From the NCBI GenBank assembly GCA_038064395.1, contig JBBTTE010000003.1, forward strand, positions 62,001 to 126,000: 64,000 bases of DNA, given 5' to 3'. The stretch comes from JBBTTE01 sp038064395 (lineage in GTDB: Bacteria; Patescibacteriota; Saccharimonadia; Saccharimonadales; UBA4665). The translations under genes were made by a program, and so were the position numbers. Of this stretch, positions 24,223-32,876 are shown piece after piece. Each line of letters starts with the position of its first letter. Position 1 is the first letter of the stretch. Under the pieces are notes generated by a model, which saw nothing but the letters and a program-made list of their open reading frames with translations, ran no database searches and was not told the DNA's origin.

Positions 24223-26049
24223 ATGTCAGAAGAACTCGTACCATACAATCCAGACCAGCCAACGACCGATAACTTACCGGCTGTTGTTGGCACTGAGATT
24301 ACTCGGCCAATGCCCACAATCCACATCAACGTGGCGCATGCCGAAGCAACGACTTTGGCAGACCCTAACCGAATATACATCGACCCGTCGCGACCGATCT
24401 CAGACCAAGTGACTGAAGACGCAACCAACAGAGGCCGCGAGAAGCTGACCGGCCTAACATGGCAAGAGGCTGGCAAAACTTACGAAATCGCCGATCACGA
24501 CGCCTTTGCTGCTCGAGTAACAGTTGTTAAGAAATCTAGGCCAAAGATTCAACTCAAAAGCCATGTCAAAGGCGGTCCGACCATAGCCAGAGTAACGACT
24601 CACATTCCGACATACCCAGACAATGAACGCTGGACTGTTAAGGTTACAGATGCTGATGGACAGCCGGCTGATGTCATAAGCTTCGAGGGCAGTGAACTAG
24701 CCGAATACTTCAATCAACCGACCGATGATGGACGTCCAGCCCACGAGCGCCTCGATAGCTTCATTTGGAACAGCCCTGAGCCCCGCAAGTTACAGAACAC
24801 CATTCAACGCGAGCCAATCGACTTAGGCCCCAAGGAGCCAATCTTCGACTCTCTCGTTAAGGCTCAAGAACAGGCTGGCACATCTAGTCTTGTCGGCATT
24901 GGCTGGACGCTGCACGGCGGCAGTCGTCAGCGTATCTCCGAGGATATGACACTTATGGTTGATGGCGATGATGGCCAAAAGCACCCTGTCAGAGCCTGGG
25001 TGCTCAAGACATATGGCGATACCGGCGACGTTATACACCAGCGCATCTACAAGGATCACGAGCTGCAAAAGTACGTTAACGGCATGAAGAATAAAAAGGG
25101 TGATGAGATTCTTATTAAGAACCCGTACCGTGAGCTAGGTCATGTACAGCCGCCTTTTGTGGCCAAGATCGGTAGTCTCGCGTCAACTGGTTTCGTTCTG
25201 CACCCTAATTCTGAGCGACCTGACTGGATAGAGAGCGAGCCTACCTCAGAGCCAGACAGGAGAAACCTTATGCTCTCTCAGGAAGAGGCCGAACAGATGC
25301 TTAGCTACGGTGACATCAATCTAGATGCAGAAGCGGTTGCTAGAGTACTTGCCGTACTGCACGGTAAGAAGCAGATCGCTAGACACGCAGAAGCTCTAAT
25401 TCATATTGTGGAGGACGTGGGCAAGACAACTCTATTAGAGGTAGCTGAGAATATCGACGGCCAATTTATGACCGCACTCAATAAGCTAAATATGCAGCCG
25501 AAGCCCGAAGACATAAGTCTGAGTTGGATCCTGTGGGAATTGGCAGAGGAGCGTTACTTCGCAGTCCACCCTCAAGAGACCAGAACCATGAGCGCGAAGG
25601 ATGCCGCGAAGGACAGCAAAGATAAGCACGACAAAAAGAAAAAGATCAAAAGCATTCGTGAATTCGACGAGTTCGGCATCAAGGTTGGCGATCCATTTGA
25701 TGATGATCCTGTGGAAGCAATGCGAAAGCAGGCCGAGATTGTCGACAATCGACTTGGTCTGGCATTCGCCGAGTCTATTCTTATAGCTACAGAAGGCAAG
25801 AACCACATCGTTAAGGATGACAAGGGTCACGAAGGCGTAGTAACTCTGCCTGATACCTATAAGATAGATGTCAAGAAGCTTGAGGCTATGAACCTGCAAG
25901 AAATGATCTTACCCGAGCTAAAGGAAGAGCTGTACACAATAACTCGTGATGGCGAACCGCTAGACAGGGTACACTTCGTAAGACTAGGCAAGCTGCTGCG
26001 TCGTTCGTTCGCCACAGCCGAAGCCGAAACAGTCGCCTTCGCCGTATAG
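24223..26049 (+). CDS. Unknown 608-aa protein of the T4SS locus
   Basis: No family recognised. No signal peptide and no membrane helix, so cytoplasmic. It looks like several globular parts joined by charged segments: a repeated-looking beta-rich pair (about 80-165, 220-290: TWQEAGKTYEIADHDAFAARV; GIGWTLHGGSRQRISEDMTLMV), a helical part (about 345-470, LSQEEAEQMLSYGDINLDAEAVARVLAVLHGKKQ) with WILWELAEERYF, a Lys-rich linker (DKHDKKKKIK) and a C-terminal domain. It has its own promoter and sits between the VirB6-like and PrgI-like genes, so a role as cytoplasmic partner or effector of the machine is inferred from position only. Confidence 0.8.
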   Translation: MSEELVPYNPDQPTTDNLPAVVGTEITRPMPTIHINVAHAEATTLADPNRIYIDPSRPISDQVTEDATNRGREKLTGLTWQEAGKTYEIADHDAFAARVTVVKKSRPKIQLKSHVKGGPTIARVTTHIPTYPDNERWTVKVTDADGQPADVISFEGSELAEYFNQPTDDGRPAHERLDSFIWNSPEPRKLQNTIQREPIDLGPKEPIFDSLVKAQEQAGTSSLVGIGWTLHGGSRQRISEDMTLMVDGDDGQKHPVRAWVLKTYGDTGDVIHQRIYKDHELQKYVNGMKNKKGDEILIKNPYRELGHVQPPFVAKIGSLASTGFVLHPNSERPDWIESEPTSEPDRRNLMLSQEEAEQMLSYGDINLDAEAVARVLAVLHGKKQIARHAEALIHIVEDVGKTTLLEVAENIDGQFMTALNKLNMQPKPEDISLSWILWELAEERYFAVHPQETRTMSAKDAAKDSKDKHDKKKKIKSIREFDEFGIKVGDPFDDDPVEAMRKQAEIVDNRLGLAFAESILIATEGKNHIVKDDKGHEGVVTLPDTYKIDVKKLEAMNLQEMILPELKEELYTITRDGEPLDRVHFVRLGKLLRRSFATAEAETVAFAV

Positions 26050-26071
26050 CCTGTTACCGCTTAAGGTTTGC

Positions 26072-26077
26072 TATAAT
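26072..26077 (+). promoter_or_regulatory. Extended -10 box, leaderless
   Basis: TGCTATAAT (TATAAT 26072-26077) ends 9 nt before ATG 26087. No SD. Confidence 0.65.
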
Positions 26078-26086
26078 TAGGCCAGT

Positions 26087-27151
26087 ATGGCCACATACAA
26101 ACTAATACAAGACATTGAGGCTGAGGATCATATCCTCGGACCGCTTTCGCTCAGGCAGTTTCTGTTCGCTCTGGTTGCGGTGTTTTTGTTCTACATTTGC
26201 TTCATTCTGCTTACTAAGGGTGTGTTCTTTATGTTGGTGGTGTTCTTGCCGCCGGCGCTGTTCTGTGCGTTCTTCGCAGTGCCTTTTGGTCGAGATCAAC
26301 CGACTGAGATTTGGGCTTTGGCTAAGCTACGCTTCTGGTTCCGTCCAAGGCAGCGAGTCTGGAATCAGAGTGGGGTTAAGGAGCTAGTCACTATTAATGT
26401 TCCTAAGAAGATCGAGAAGGTGTTCACTAACGGCCTGGATCAGACTCAGGTTAAGAGTCGACTGAACGCCCTAGCAAACACAATTGATAGTCGCGGTTGG
26501 GCAGTTAAGCACGTCGACTTCGGTACTTACTCGATTCAGCCTGATATGGCATCTGATCGCTTGATTAATCTTTCTGCTATGCCGCAGCAAGTTCCTAACT
26601 ACGAAACCTACGCAGCAGATGATATTCTGGATGCTTCTAACAACCCAATTGCCAAGCAGTTTGACACTATGATTACTCAGTCTAGTCAGTCGCACCGACA
26701 ACAACTAATTGATCAATTGAACGATGTCGCACCTGCTGCCACTCCTCAATCAAGTACGCCAGCGGCCAACAATACTTGGTTTGCAGGTCAGGCTGCTGCC
26801 GCACCTTTGGCTGCCCCTGTGGCCGCAGCGCCAGTTGCCGAAGATCCAACGGCTGAAGCTGAGCTGTCAGAGCAATTGGCCGAGCGAAGCAACACCAGCC
26901 ACGTGTCACTCAACAATATGCACACCCTCAAGACGGCCGATCCAGCAGCTGGCGCCAGCAACGCCCAAGACGACCAACAAACAGATGAGCAGGCCATTTC
27001 TGATAATGCTAGTGCTTCGGTGACATCATCTGGTGACCCTGCTATAATATCCTTGGCGAAGAACAACGATCTTAATGTGTCAACTCTGGCTCGTGAGGCT
27101 CAAAAAGCGAAGGGTGGTGGTGACAATGAGGTTGTGGTCTCGTTGCACTAA
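26087..27151 (+). CDS. PrgI-family T4SS protein (VirB3-like)
   Basis: 354 aa. The N-terminal ~100 residues match PrgI: MATYKLIQDIEAEDHILGPLSLRQF, two adjacent membrane helices (about 24-43 and 47-66), then PFGRDQPTEIWALAKLRFWFRPRQRVW. PrgI proteins sit beside VirB4 in Gram-positive T4SS and replace VirB3. The remaining ~250 residues are cytoplasmic, Ala/Gln/Thr-rich and mostly disordered, with predicted helices at both ends. This tail is much longer than in classic ~110-130 aa PrgI. It is followed by the two VirB4-like genes. Confidence 0.87.
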   Translation: MATYKLIQDIEAEDHILGPLSLRQFLFALVAVFLFYICFILLTKGVFFMLVVFLPPALFCAFFAVPFGRDQPTEIWALAKLRFWFRPRQRVWNQSGVKELVTINVPKKIEKVFTNGLDQTQVKSRLNALANTIDSRGWAVKHVDFGTYSIQPDMASDRLINLSAMPQQVPNYETYAADDILDASNNPIAKQFDTMITQSSQSHRQQLIDQLNDVAPAATPQSSTPAANNTWFAGQAAAAPLAAPVAAAPVAEDPTAEAELSEQLAERSNTSHVSLNNMHTLKTADPAAGASNAQDDQQTDEQAISDNASASVTSSGDPAIISLAKNNDLNVSTLAREAQKAKGGGDNEVVVSLH

Positions 27152-27204
27152 TTAGTCGCAACGAATATGACTCTTCATCACAAAATAAAGGTGGGCTACT
27201 TGTA

Positions 27205-28101
27205 ATGAATCCTTCGGCACCAAATCAACCGAATCCGAACCCTGCGGCCGCGCCTGCACCTACTCAAGCACCCCTGATACCTGGACAGTCTGTACAACCC
27301 GTAGCGCCTGGTATGGCTGGCGGTCCTGCGCCGTATAATATGCCCGCTGGCCAGCTACCTCCCAAGTCGGCTCCACACCCCAACAGTACCCAGAACTCTC
27401 TGCAAATAGCCGAAGTCCGTGACGGTATCGTTATTATGAATGACGGCTCTTTTCGCGCTGTCGTGATGGTGAAGAGCATTAACTTCGATCTGATGAGCCC
27501 TCAAGAACAGGAAGGTGTTGAGTTTGGTTATCAGGCATTTCTTAACTCGCTCTACTTCCCGATTCAGATTTTCTTACGCTCTCAGAAGGTCGACCTACGA
27601 CCCTACATCGAGAAGCTAGACAAGATCCGAACCGAACACGACAACATGCTTCTAGCCCTGCTGATGGAAGACTATATTGGCTACATCGGTAATCTGAGCG
27701 AGCAGACCAATATTATGGACAAGAAGTTCTATGTGGTCATACCTTTCTTCCCTGTTGCTGACATTCAGAAGGGCCTAACTCAGAGCAAGAACTTCCTAGG
27801 TGGGCTTGGCGGCGTTTTCCGTCCCAAGGAACAACACGTCATCATCAATGAGGCTGACCTAGAAGCCGCCAAGACTGAACTTCGAAACCGCGTACAATCT
27901 GTACTGGGCGGTCTTCAGCAGTGTGGAATTCAAGGTTTGCCCCTCGATACTCAAGAGCTGATTGAGCTGTACTACGACAGCTACAACCCTGATACCGCAA
28001 CGAGGCAGCAGCTCAAAGACTTCGCCAACTTGACGGCCGACATAATCACTAAGGGTGCGGGCGTGGCTCCACAAGAACACCTTAAGAGGGAGTTGCTGTA
28101 A
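27205..28101 (+). CDS. VirB4/TraC N-domain-like T4SS protein
   Basis: 298 aa. A Pro/Ala/Gln-rich disordered start (1-65) is followed by a domain beginning LQIAEVRDGIVIMNDGSFRAVVMVKSINFDLMS, with FLNSLYFPIQIFLRSQKVDLRPYIEKLDKI and KKFYVVIPFFP. This is the pattern of the N-terminal domain of TraC/VirB4 proteins. There is no Walker motif, so it cannot be an ATPase alone. SD-like GGTGGG precedes the ATG. Its stop codon overlaps (TAATG) the start of a 13-codon mini-ORF that leads into virB4, implying coupled expression and a physical partnership with that ATPase. Confidence 0.83.
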   Translation: MNPSAPNQPNPNPAAAPAPTQAPLIPGQSVQPVAPGMAGGPAPYNMPAGQLPPKSAPHPNSTQNSLQIAEVRDGIVIMNDGSFRAVVMVKSINFDLMSPQEQEGVEFGYQAFLNSLYFPIQIFLRSQKVDLRPYIEKLDKIRTEHDNMLLALLMEDYIGYIGNLSEQTNIMDKKFYVVIPFFPVADIQKGLTQSKNFLGGLGGVFRPKEQHVIINEADLEAAKTELRNRVQSVLGGLQQCGIQGLPLDTQELIELYYDSYNPDTATRQQLKDFANLTADIITKGAGVAPQEHLKRELL

Positions 28102-28142
28102 TGAAAGAATTTCATTACCGAGCGTCCGGAGGACACGTCTAA
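28101..28142 (+). CDS. 13-codon linker mini-ORF between the two VirB4-like genes
   Basis: ATG at 28101 overlaps the previous stop (TAATG); the product would be MKEFHYRASGGHV; its stop TAA (28140-28142) overlaps the virB4 ATG (TAATG again). The SD for virB4 (GGAGGA) lies inside it. The three frames are all different. It may be a translational relay rather than a source of a functional peptide. Confidence 0.5.
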   Translation: MKEFHYRASGGHV

Positions 28143-30067
28143 TGTTGGGACGCAAGAAACAGCCGCCACTAGATCCAGTTGTTATGGCTCAAATGCAGCG
28201 CGCTCATGAGGAGCAAGAGGTTCAGGCTGCCTTCCAGAAGGGAATTACGGCCCTACGCGACTTCGTCGCCCCTAGTTCTCTGGAGTTTAGTAACACCCAC
28301 TTCCAGCTAGGTACACGTTACGCTCGAACTTACTACGTCTATGGCTATCCTCGGCAACTCTACACTGGTTGGCTCAGCAGTATGGTTAACCTAGACGAAG
28401 TCGTTGACCTTAGCATGTACATTTACCCCGTAGAAAGCCAAGTCGTACTAGAGAATTTGCGTAAGAAGGTGACTCAACTAGAGGCCGGTATCCAGATTGA
28501 GGCCGAGAAAGGCAGAGTGCGCGATCCGGGCAAAGAAGCCGCCATCATGGACGCCGAGGAAATGCGTGACAAGCTTCAAGTTGGCGAAGAGCGGTTCTTC
28601 CGATTCGGTCTGTACTTCACGCTGTACGCTGGCAGTGTCGAGGAGCTGGAATTCATCGCCCACAAGGTTGAATCGATGCTTGGTCAACAGCTAGTTTATA
28701 GCAAGGCGGCGACTTCTCAGCAGGAGCAAGGCCTCAACAGTACGATTCCGCAGATGAGCGACCAATTACAGATTCGTCGCAACATGAGCACTGGCGCCCT
28801 ATCTACTAGCTTCCCATTCACTAGTGCTGATTTGAGCATGGATACCGGTATTCTATACGGAATTAACATGCACAACTCGGGTCTAGTGATCTTCGATCGG
28901 TTCAGCCTTGAGAATGGTAACTCCGTGGTGTTTGCTAAGTCTGGTGCTGGTAAGAGCTTCACAGTTAAGTTAGAGGCTCTGCGAAGCATGATGTTCGGGA
29001 CTGAAATCTTCATTATTGACCCCGAGAATGAGTACCAGAGAATGTGTGACGCTGTTGGTGGCGCTTATGTGCGCCTTAGCCTTAATTCGGCAACACGGAT
29101 TAATCCTTTTGACCTGCCTAAGGTAGTTGACTCTGAGGAGGCCGATAATGCTCTGCGTAGCAACCTTATTACTTTGCACGGCCTGCTGAGGCTGATGATG
29201 GGTGGCGCTCAAGCCCAAATGCAAGGTGGTGGCGGTGTGGTAGCGCCTGCTCTAGCACCGTCAGAAGAGGCCGACCTCGATGCTGCCTTAATCGAGACCT
29301 ACGCCAAGGCTGGCATTACTAATGATCCGCTGACTCACAGCGCTGCGCCACCAGCCATTGTTGATCTGTACGACACACTGCTACACATGGGCGGAACTGG
29401 TCCACAGCTGGCTCAGAGACTCCGCAAGTATACCAGCGGCACTTTCGCGGGTATCTTTTCTCAACAGAGCAATATAGACATCAACAACCCCTTGGTTTGC
29501 TTCAACTTGCGCGACCTAGAAGACGAATTACGACCAGTAGCTATGTATATTGTGCTCAATTACATCTGGAACAAGACCAAATCTGACCAGAAACGCCGCA
29601 TCCTGATCGTTGATGAGGCGTGGCAGCTCATGAAGTACGAAGATTCGGCTAACTTCTTGTTCAGCCTGGCTAAGCGGGCTCGTAAGTACAACTTGGGGAT
29701 TACTACCATTACGCAGGATGTTGAGGACTTCATGGGATCAAGAATGGGACGAGCGATTGTTGCCAACGCCTCAATGCAGTTCCTGCTTAAGCAGTCACCT
29801 AGCGCCGTTGATGTACTAACTGATGTCTTCAAGCTAACGGCCGAAGAGCGCAAACGACTCAGTCAATTCCCAGTTGGCCAAGGTCTGTTCTTCGCCGGAC
29901 AGAATCACGTTCATATTCAAGTTGTAGCCAGCCCAACAGAAACCGGCCTAATAACCACCAACCCTGACGAAGTCCAGCAAATTAACGCCGCCGCCGCTGG
30001 CGGTGACCTTAACCAGCCACAGGGGACTATTGACCTCGACAATCGCCTATCTCCAGGCAGTGGATAA
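28142..30067 (+). CDS. virB4: VirB4-family T4SS ATPase
   Basis: Energises pilus assembly or substrate transport at the inner membrane. The start is ATG 28142 after GGAGGA (28128-28133); an in-frame start at 28055 would overlap the previous gene by 47 bp. 641 aa: N-domain (30-255), Walker A VFAKSGAGKSFTVK near residue 268, FIIDPENEYQRM, Walker B RRILIVDEAWQLM near residue 487, and the conserved GITTITQDVEDFMGS-RMGRAIVANASMQFLLKQ region. It is the only recognisable ATPase in the locus; no VirB11 or VirD4 is seen. It overlaps the mini-ORF stop by one base. Confidence 0.94.
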   Translation: MLGRKKQPPLDPVVMAQMQRAHEEQEVQAAFQKGITALRDFVAPSSLEFSNTHFQLGTRYARTYYVYGYPRQLYTGWLSSMVNLDEVVDLSMYIYPVESQVVLENLRKKVTQLEAGIQIEAEKGRVRDPGKEAAIMDAEEMRDKLQVGEERFFRFGLYFTLYAGSVEELEFIAHKVESMLGQQLVYSKAATSQQEQGLNSTIPQMSDQLQIRRNMSTGALSTSFPFTSADLSMDTGILYGINMHNSGLVIFDRFSLENGNSVVFAKSGAGKSFTVKLEALRSMMFGTEIFIIDPENEYQRMCDAVGGAYVRLSLNSATRINPFDLPKVVDSEEADNALRSNLITLHGLLRLMMGGAQAQMQGGGGVVAPALAPSEEADLDAALIETYAKAGITNDPLTHSAAPPAIVDLYDTLLHMGGTGPQLAQRLRKYTSGTFAGIFSQQSNIDINNPLVCFNLRDLEDELRPVAMYIVLNYIWNKTKSDQKRRILIVDEAWQLMKYEDSANFLFSLAKRARKYNLGITTITQDVEDFMGSRMGRAIVANASMQFLLKQSPSAVDVLTDVFKLTAEERKRLSQFPVGQGLFFAGQNHVHIQVVASPTETGLITTNPDEVQQINAAAAGGDLNQPQGTIDLDNRLSPGSG

Positions 30068-30097
30068 GCGTATGTTTCGACTGTTCAAGGAGAACAT

Positions 30098-30226
30098 ATG
30101 ACGAACCCAAGCAAGCCTTCTATAAAAAGATTAGCGAGCATGGCGAGAAGCTATATAATACTAGTGTTAGTGTGTGTAACTAAAAATCAACATGGCCAAC
30201 AAAGTTTACGATCCACAGTCAGATGA
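30098..30226 (+). CDS. Possible 42-aa peptide overlapping the next gene
   Basis: ATG 30098 has a strong SD (AAGGAG) and follows a 9-codon ORF (30072-30101) with an ATGA overlap. The product is basic with a short hydrophobic run (SYIILVLVCV). It overlaps the next gene by 35 bp, and that gene's TATAAT (30154-30159) lies inside it. Likely no more than a leader peptide, if translated at all. Confidence 0.25.
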   Translation: MTNPSKPSIKRLASMARSYIILVLVCVTKNQHGQQSLRSTVR

Positions 30227-32876
30227 AAGACGAGCGCCCCTAAGACAACCTTCCGAGTCGGAAGCTGTTAATCCTGAGGAATTGCGCGATGCCGAAGAGA
30301 ATGGAGGCAACGATAGTTCCTACAATCCTGACGGTGATAGTGGCGCCAAGTCCGAAAGTGCCAACGGCCTAAAAAACGCTGAGAAGTCGGGGGGGAAGAG
30401 CTCAGGCAGTTCAGGTTCGAGTAGCGGCGGTAACGATGGTCTCTACAATCCCAAAGGCGACGCACCCCAAGGCAGGCTGGCCGGCACACGCAACCGACTG
30501 CAAGGGGCTCGTGCCCAGTTCAAGAGGCTCGGCAGCAATAAGTGGCTCTTGGGCGGAACCGCAGGAGCTACGGCTGGCCTTGTGGCCTTATTAATACTAT
30601 TTGTAATGTTCATTGGCTCTCTTAAGATCCCTCATCTGGTTGAGAACAGCATGGTTTATCAATTTGCTCGGGTTACACGACAAATGTCTCTTAATAGTCG
30701 TAACATTACGAGTGAGAAACTTGCAATTGATGCCGCAGATGACCGTGTCTGGAGCAAGATTAAGGATAAATACGGTAGCGGAACAGGCAAGGCCAAAGAT
30801 CTGCACGAAAAATTAACAAATAAATTCTCTCCAGCCAAAATAGCGGCTAACTACGATGAAGGCGGGCACTTCAAGCCAATATATGACGATGGAAAAGTGT
30901 TTAGAGGTCCTAGGCTGGTTGCAGTACAGCTAGACAATGTATCCTACAAAGTCGACTCGCCGACAGGTCTAGGCAAATACATACCTGGGGTCAGGACAGT
31001 ATACGCCGCCAACAGCGCCAAGGAGATAGCCCCCTACTTGAACGAGTCGATGAAGCTCGACGGAATTGGCCCACTTGTTCGTGGACGTGTCATGAATCAG
31101 ATGCGCCAACAACTAGGTATCGGCTTGGTGGCCTGGAAAGTCGGTAAGTATCAGGGTTTGACGCCCGATGAAGCCAAGCTGCAACAAGCCCGCGACTTTA
31201 ATACAGCCGTGGCTAAGGACGAAGTAACCCAAGCAAAAACCACAGACCTAAAGACGGCAGCAGATGAATCTGACAAAACTCTCAAAGAAGACATCAAAGA
31301 CGACAAGAAGCTGGCTACTATAATGAAAAACCGTGGCGTCGATCCGAATGTTGTTAGCACGGTCGAGAAATACGTAACCTCGGGTGGCGGCATAGTTAGG
31401 GGTATCGTTTCGTTCATATCACCTGTCTACAGTGTTGCTTTGCCGGTGTGTCTTATTTATGACGGTTCGCTCCAGAGCAACGGGCCAAACATGGACGCCC
31501 AACAGAATCAACTTAGAAGAACTGCCAATTACGCCAATACGATGGCTGGCCAGCAGAAGCATGGCTTCGATGCGGAGACTGGGGGCGTGGGAGCTGCCAA
31601 TGAACAGTTTGGAGACATCGCTAGTAGTACGGCGCTAGTACGTGCCAGCGGTGGTAAGGTCGATACCTCCAGCTACCAGAGCGCTCAAGCTTCGCCCTCT
31701 GGGGACTATACGATATTCGATGCCACGTTTGGTTCTGGGAGCACAGAGGTCGCCGATTCCGTTAACTTTATCGCCGACAATACATGTGGAATATTTACTA
31801 ACGTGTACGCCGGCATTGGGCTTGGGATTGTTAGTCTTGGCGGGTGTTTCATTGCACCCGAGGGCTGTCTAGGAGCTAAGGCTGTCGAGGAGGGCGCCAA
31901 CAAGTTTCTAGGTCGATTGGGAGGCAAAATTGTAGAGAAGATAGCCAGCGAGCAAAAGAGCCAAAAAGCGACTGCGCTTGGAGGCATAATTCAGGATGGT
32001 GTTAAGAGCGGCGGCAAGACAGTCCTAGCTGTTGGGGGCGCAACTTTGCTGGCTCGTTCAATAGTCTATAGCCACGCCAACCAAGCTCATACCGGCCTTC
32101 AGCAGGGGAAAGACTTAGCCGACGATGTAGATAACGGCAACAACTTGGACGGCAGTGCAGTTATGCAAAGAGGTTTCTTCGGACGTCCCTTGACCGATAA
32201 GGAATCAGCCCAAAGTGCCAGAACTGATCGTGAAGCGCTTGTGCGACAGACTCAATCACAGAACGCTTTCGAACGCTACGCCAGCATCAATAATGCCCAG
32301 TCTCTAGTGAGCCGCCTAGGGCTTATGTCTAGCCATTACACGACCGGCACGATGCCTTCAAGTTTGTTCAGCTCACTAGCCTCACTGCTAAGACCGCTTA
32401 ATTCAATTGGCAGCATGTTTGGCTCACTATTTACCACGCCCGCTCTTGCCGACAACGGCAACACAAGCGCTAATACGAACTACGGCAATGTGCTTTGGGG
32501 CTTCTCTGATAGTGAGCTTGCCTTAATCAAAGGTGACCCTAGCTATAAGCCTCTTGAGAATCAGAGGATTCTAGATGACAACATCGGCAAGGAAGACGCC
32601 ATTGGCGTTAAGTATGGTGGTTGTTTTGATGGCCAAAAGGGCGTTGGTAGCATGTTGGCCGAGGGAGAAATTGTTCGAGATGCTAACGGAGACGTTGTTC
32701 GGGGTAGCGGTCTATGTTCGCCCGATAATCTGAGCTTCAAGAGCCCCGATGATCTAGCTATTGATTCTAGCCCTGACACTACGCATAGTCGTGATCTTAT
32801 CTTCCGATATCGTGTGGCTCATGGCTACGAAACATCCCTGGATCAGTTAATCACCCAACAGACGGTAACCGAATGA
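30192..32876 (+). CDS. Unknown 894-aa membrane protein of the T4SS locus
   Basis: No family recognised. Residues 1-110 are hydrophilic, Ser/Gly/Asp/Asn-rich and disordered. One strong membrane helix lies at about 116-142 (LLGGTAGATAGLVALLILFVMF). A long outer or membrane-associated region follows, with further hydrophobic stretches near 400-422, 535-555 and 610-625 and paired Cys (VCLIYDG, TCGIFTN, GGCFIAPEGCLG, GGCFDG, GLCSPD). TATAAT at 30154-30159 lies 32 nt before the ATG. The next gene starts inside its stop codon (ATGA), so it is co-translated with the wall hydrolase. It may be a structural component spanning the envelope. Confidence 0.8.
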   Translation: MANKVYDPQSDERRAPLRQPSESEAVNPEELRDAEENGGNDSSYNPDGDSGAKSESANGLKNAEKSGGKSSGSSGSSSGGNDGLYNPKGDAPQGRLAGTRNRLQGARAQFKRLGSNKWLLGGTAGATAGLVALLILFVMFIGSLKIPHLVENSMVYQFARVTRQMSLNSRNITSEKLAIDAADDRVWSKIKDKYGSGTGKAKDLHEKLTNKFSPAKIAANYDEGGHFKPIYDDGKVFRGPRLVAVQLDNVSYKVDSPTGLGKYIPGVRTVYAANSAKEIAPYLNESMKLDGIGPLVRGRVMNQMRQQLGIGLVAWKVGKYQGLTPDEAKLQQARDFNTAVAKDEVTQAKTTDLKTAADESDKTLKEDIKDDKKLATIMKNRGVDPNVVSTVEKYVTSGGGIVRGIVSFISPVYSVALPVCLIYDGSLQSNGPNMDAQQNQLRRTANYANTMAGQQKHGFDAETGGVGAANEQFGDIASSTALVRASGGKVDTSSYQSAQASPSGDYTIFDATFGSGSTEVADSVNFIADNTCGIFTNVYAGIGLGIVSLGGCFIAPEGCLGAKAVEEGANKFLGRLGGKIVEKIASEQKSQKATALGGIIQDGVKSGGKTVLAVGGATLLARSIVYSHANQAHTGLQQGKDLADDVDNGNNLDGSAVMQRGFFGRPLTDKESAQSARTDREALVRQTQSQNAFERYASINNAQSLVSRLGLMSSHYTTGTMPSSLFSSLASLLRPLNSIGSMFGSLFTTPALADNGNTSANTNYGNVLWGFSDSELALIKGDPSYKPLENQRILDDNIGKEDAIGVKYGGCFDGQKGVGSMLAEGEIVRDANGDVVRGSGLCSPDNLSFKSPDDLAIDSSPDTTHSRDLIFRYRVAHGYETSLDQLITQQTVTE

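Noticed and set aside
28055..28141. N-terminal extension of VirB4 by 29 residues
   Set aside because: It overlaps the previous gene by 47 bp and lacks an SD, while ATG 28142 has GGAGGA 8 nt upstream.
30098..30226. VirB7-like lipoprotein in the short frame before the 894-aa gene
   Set aside because: The hydrophobic run ends LVLVC, which lacks the small residue required before the lipobox Cys, and the frame overlaps the next gene.
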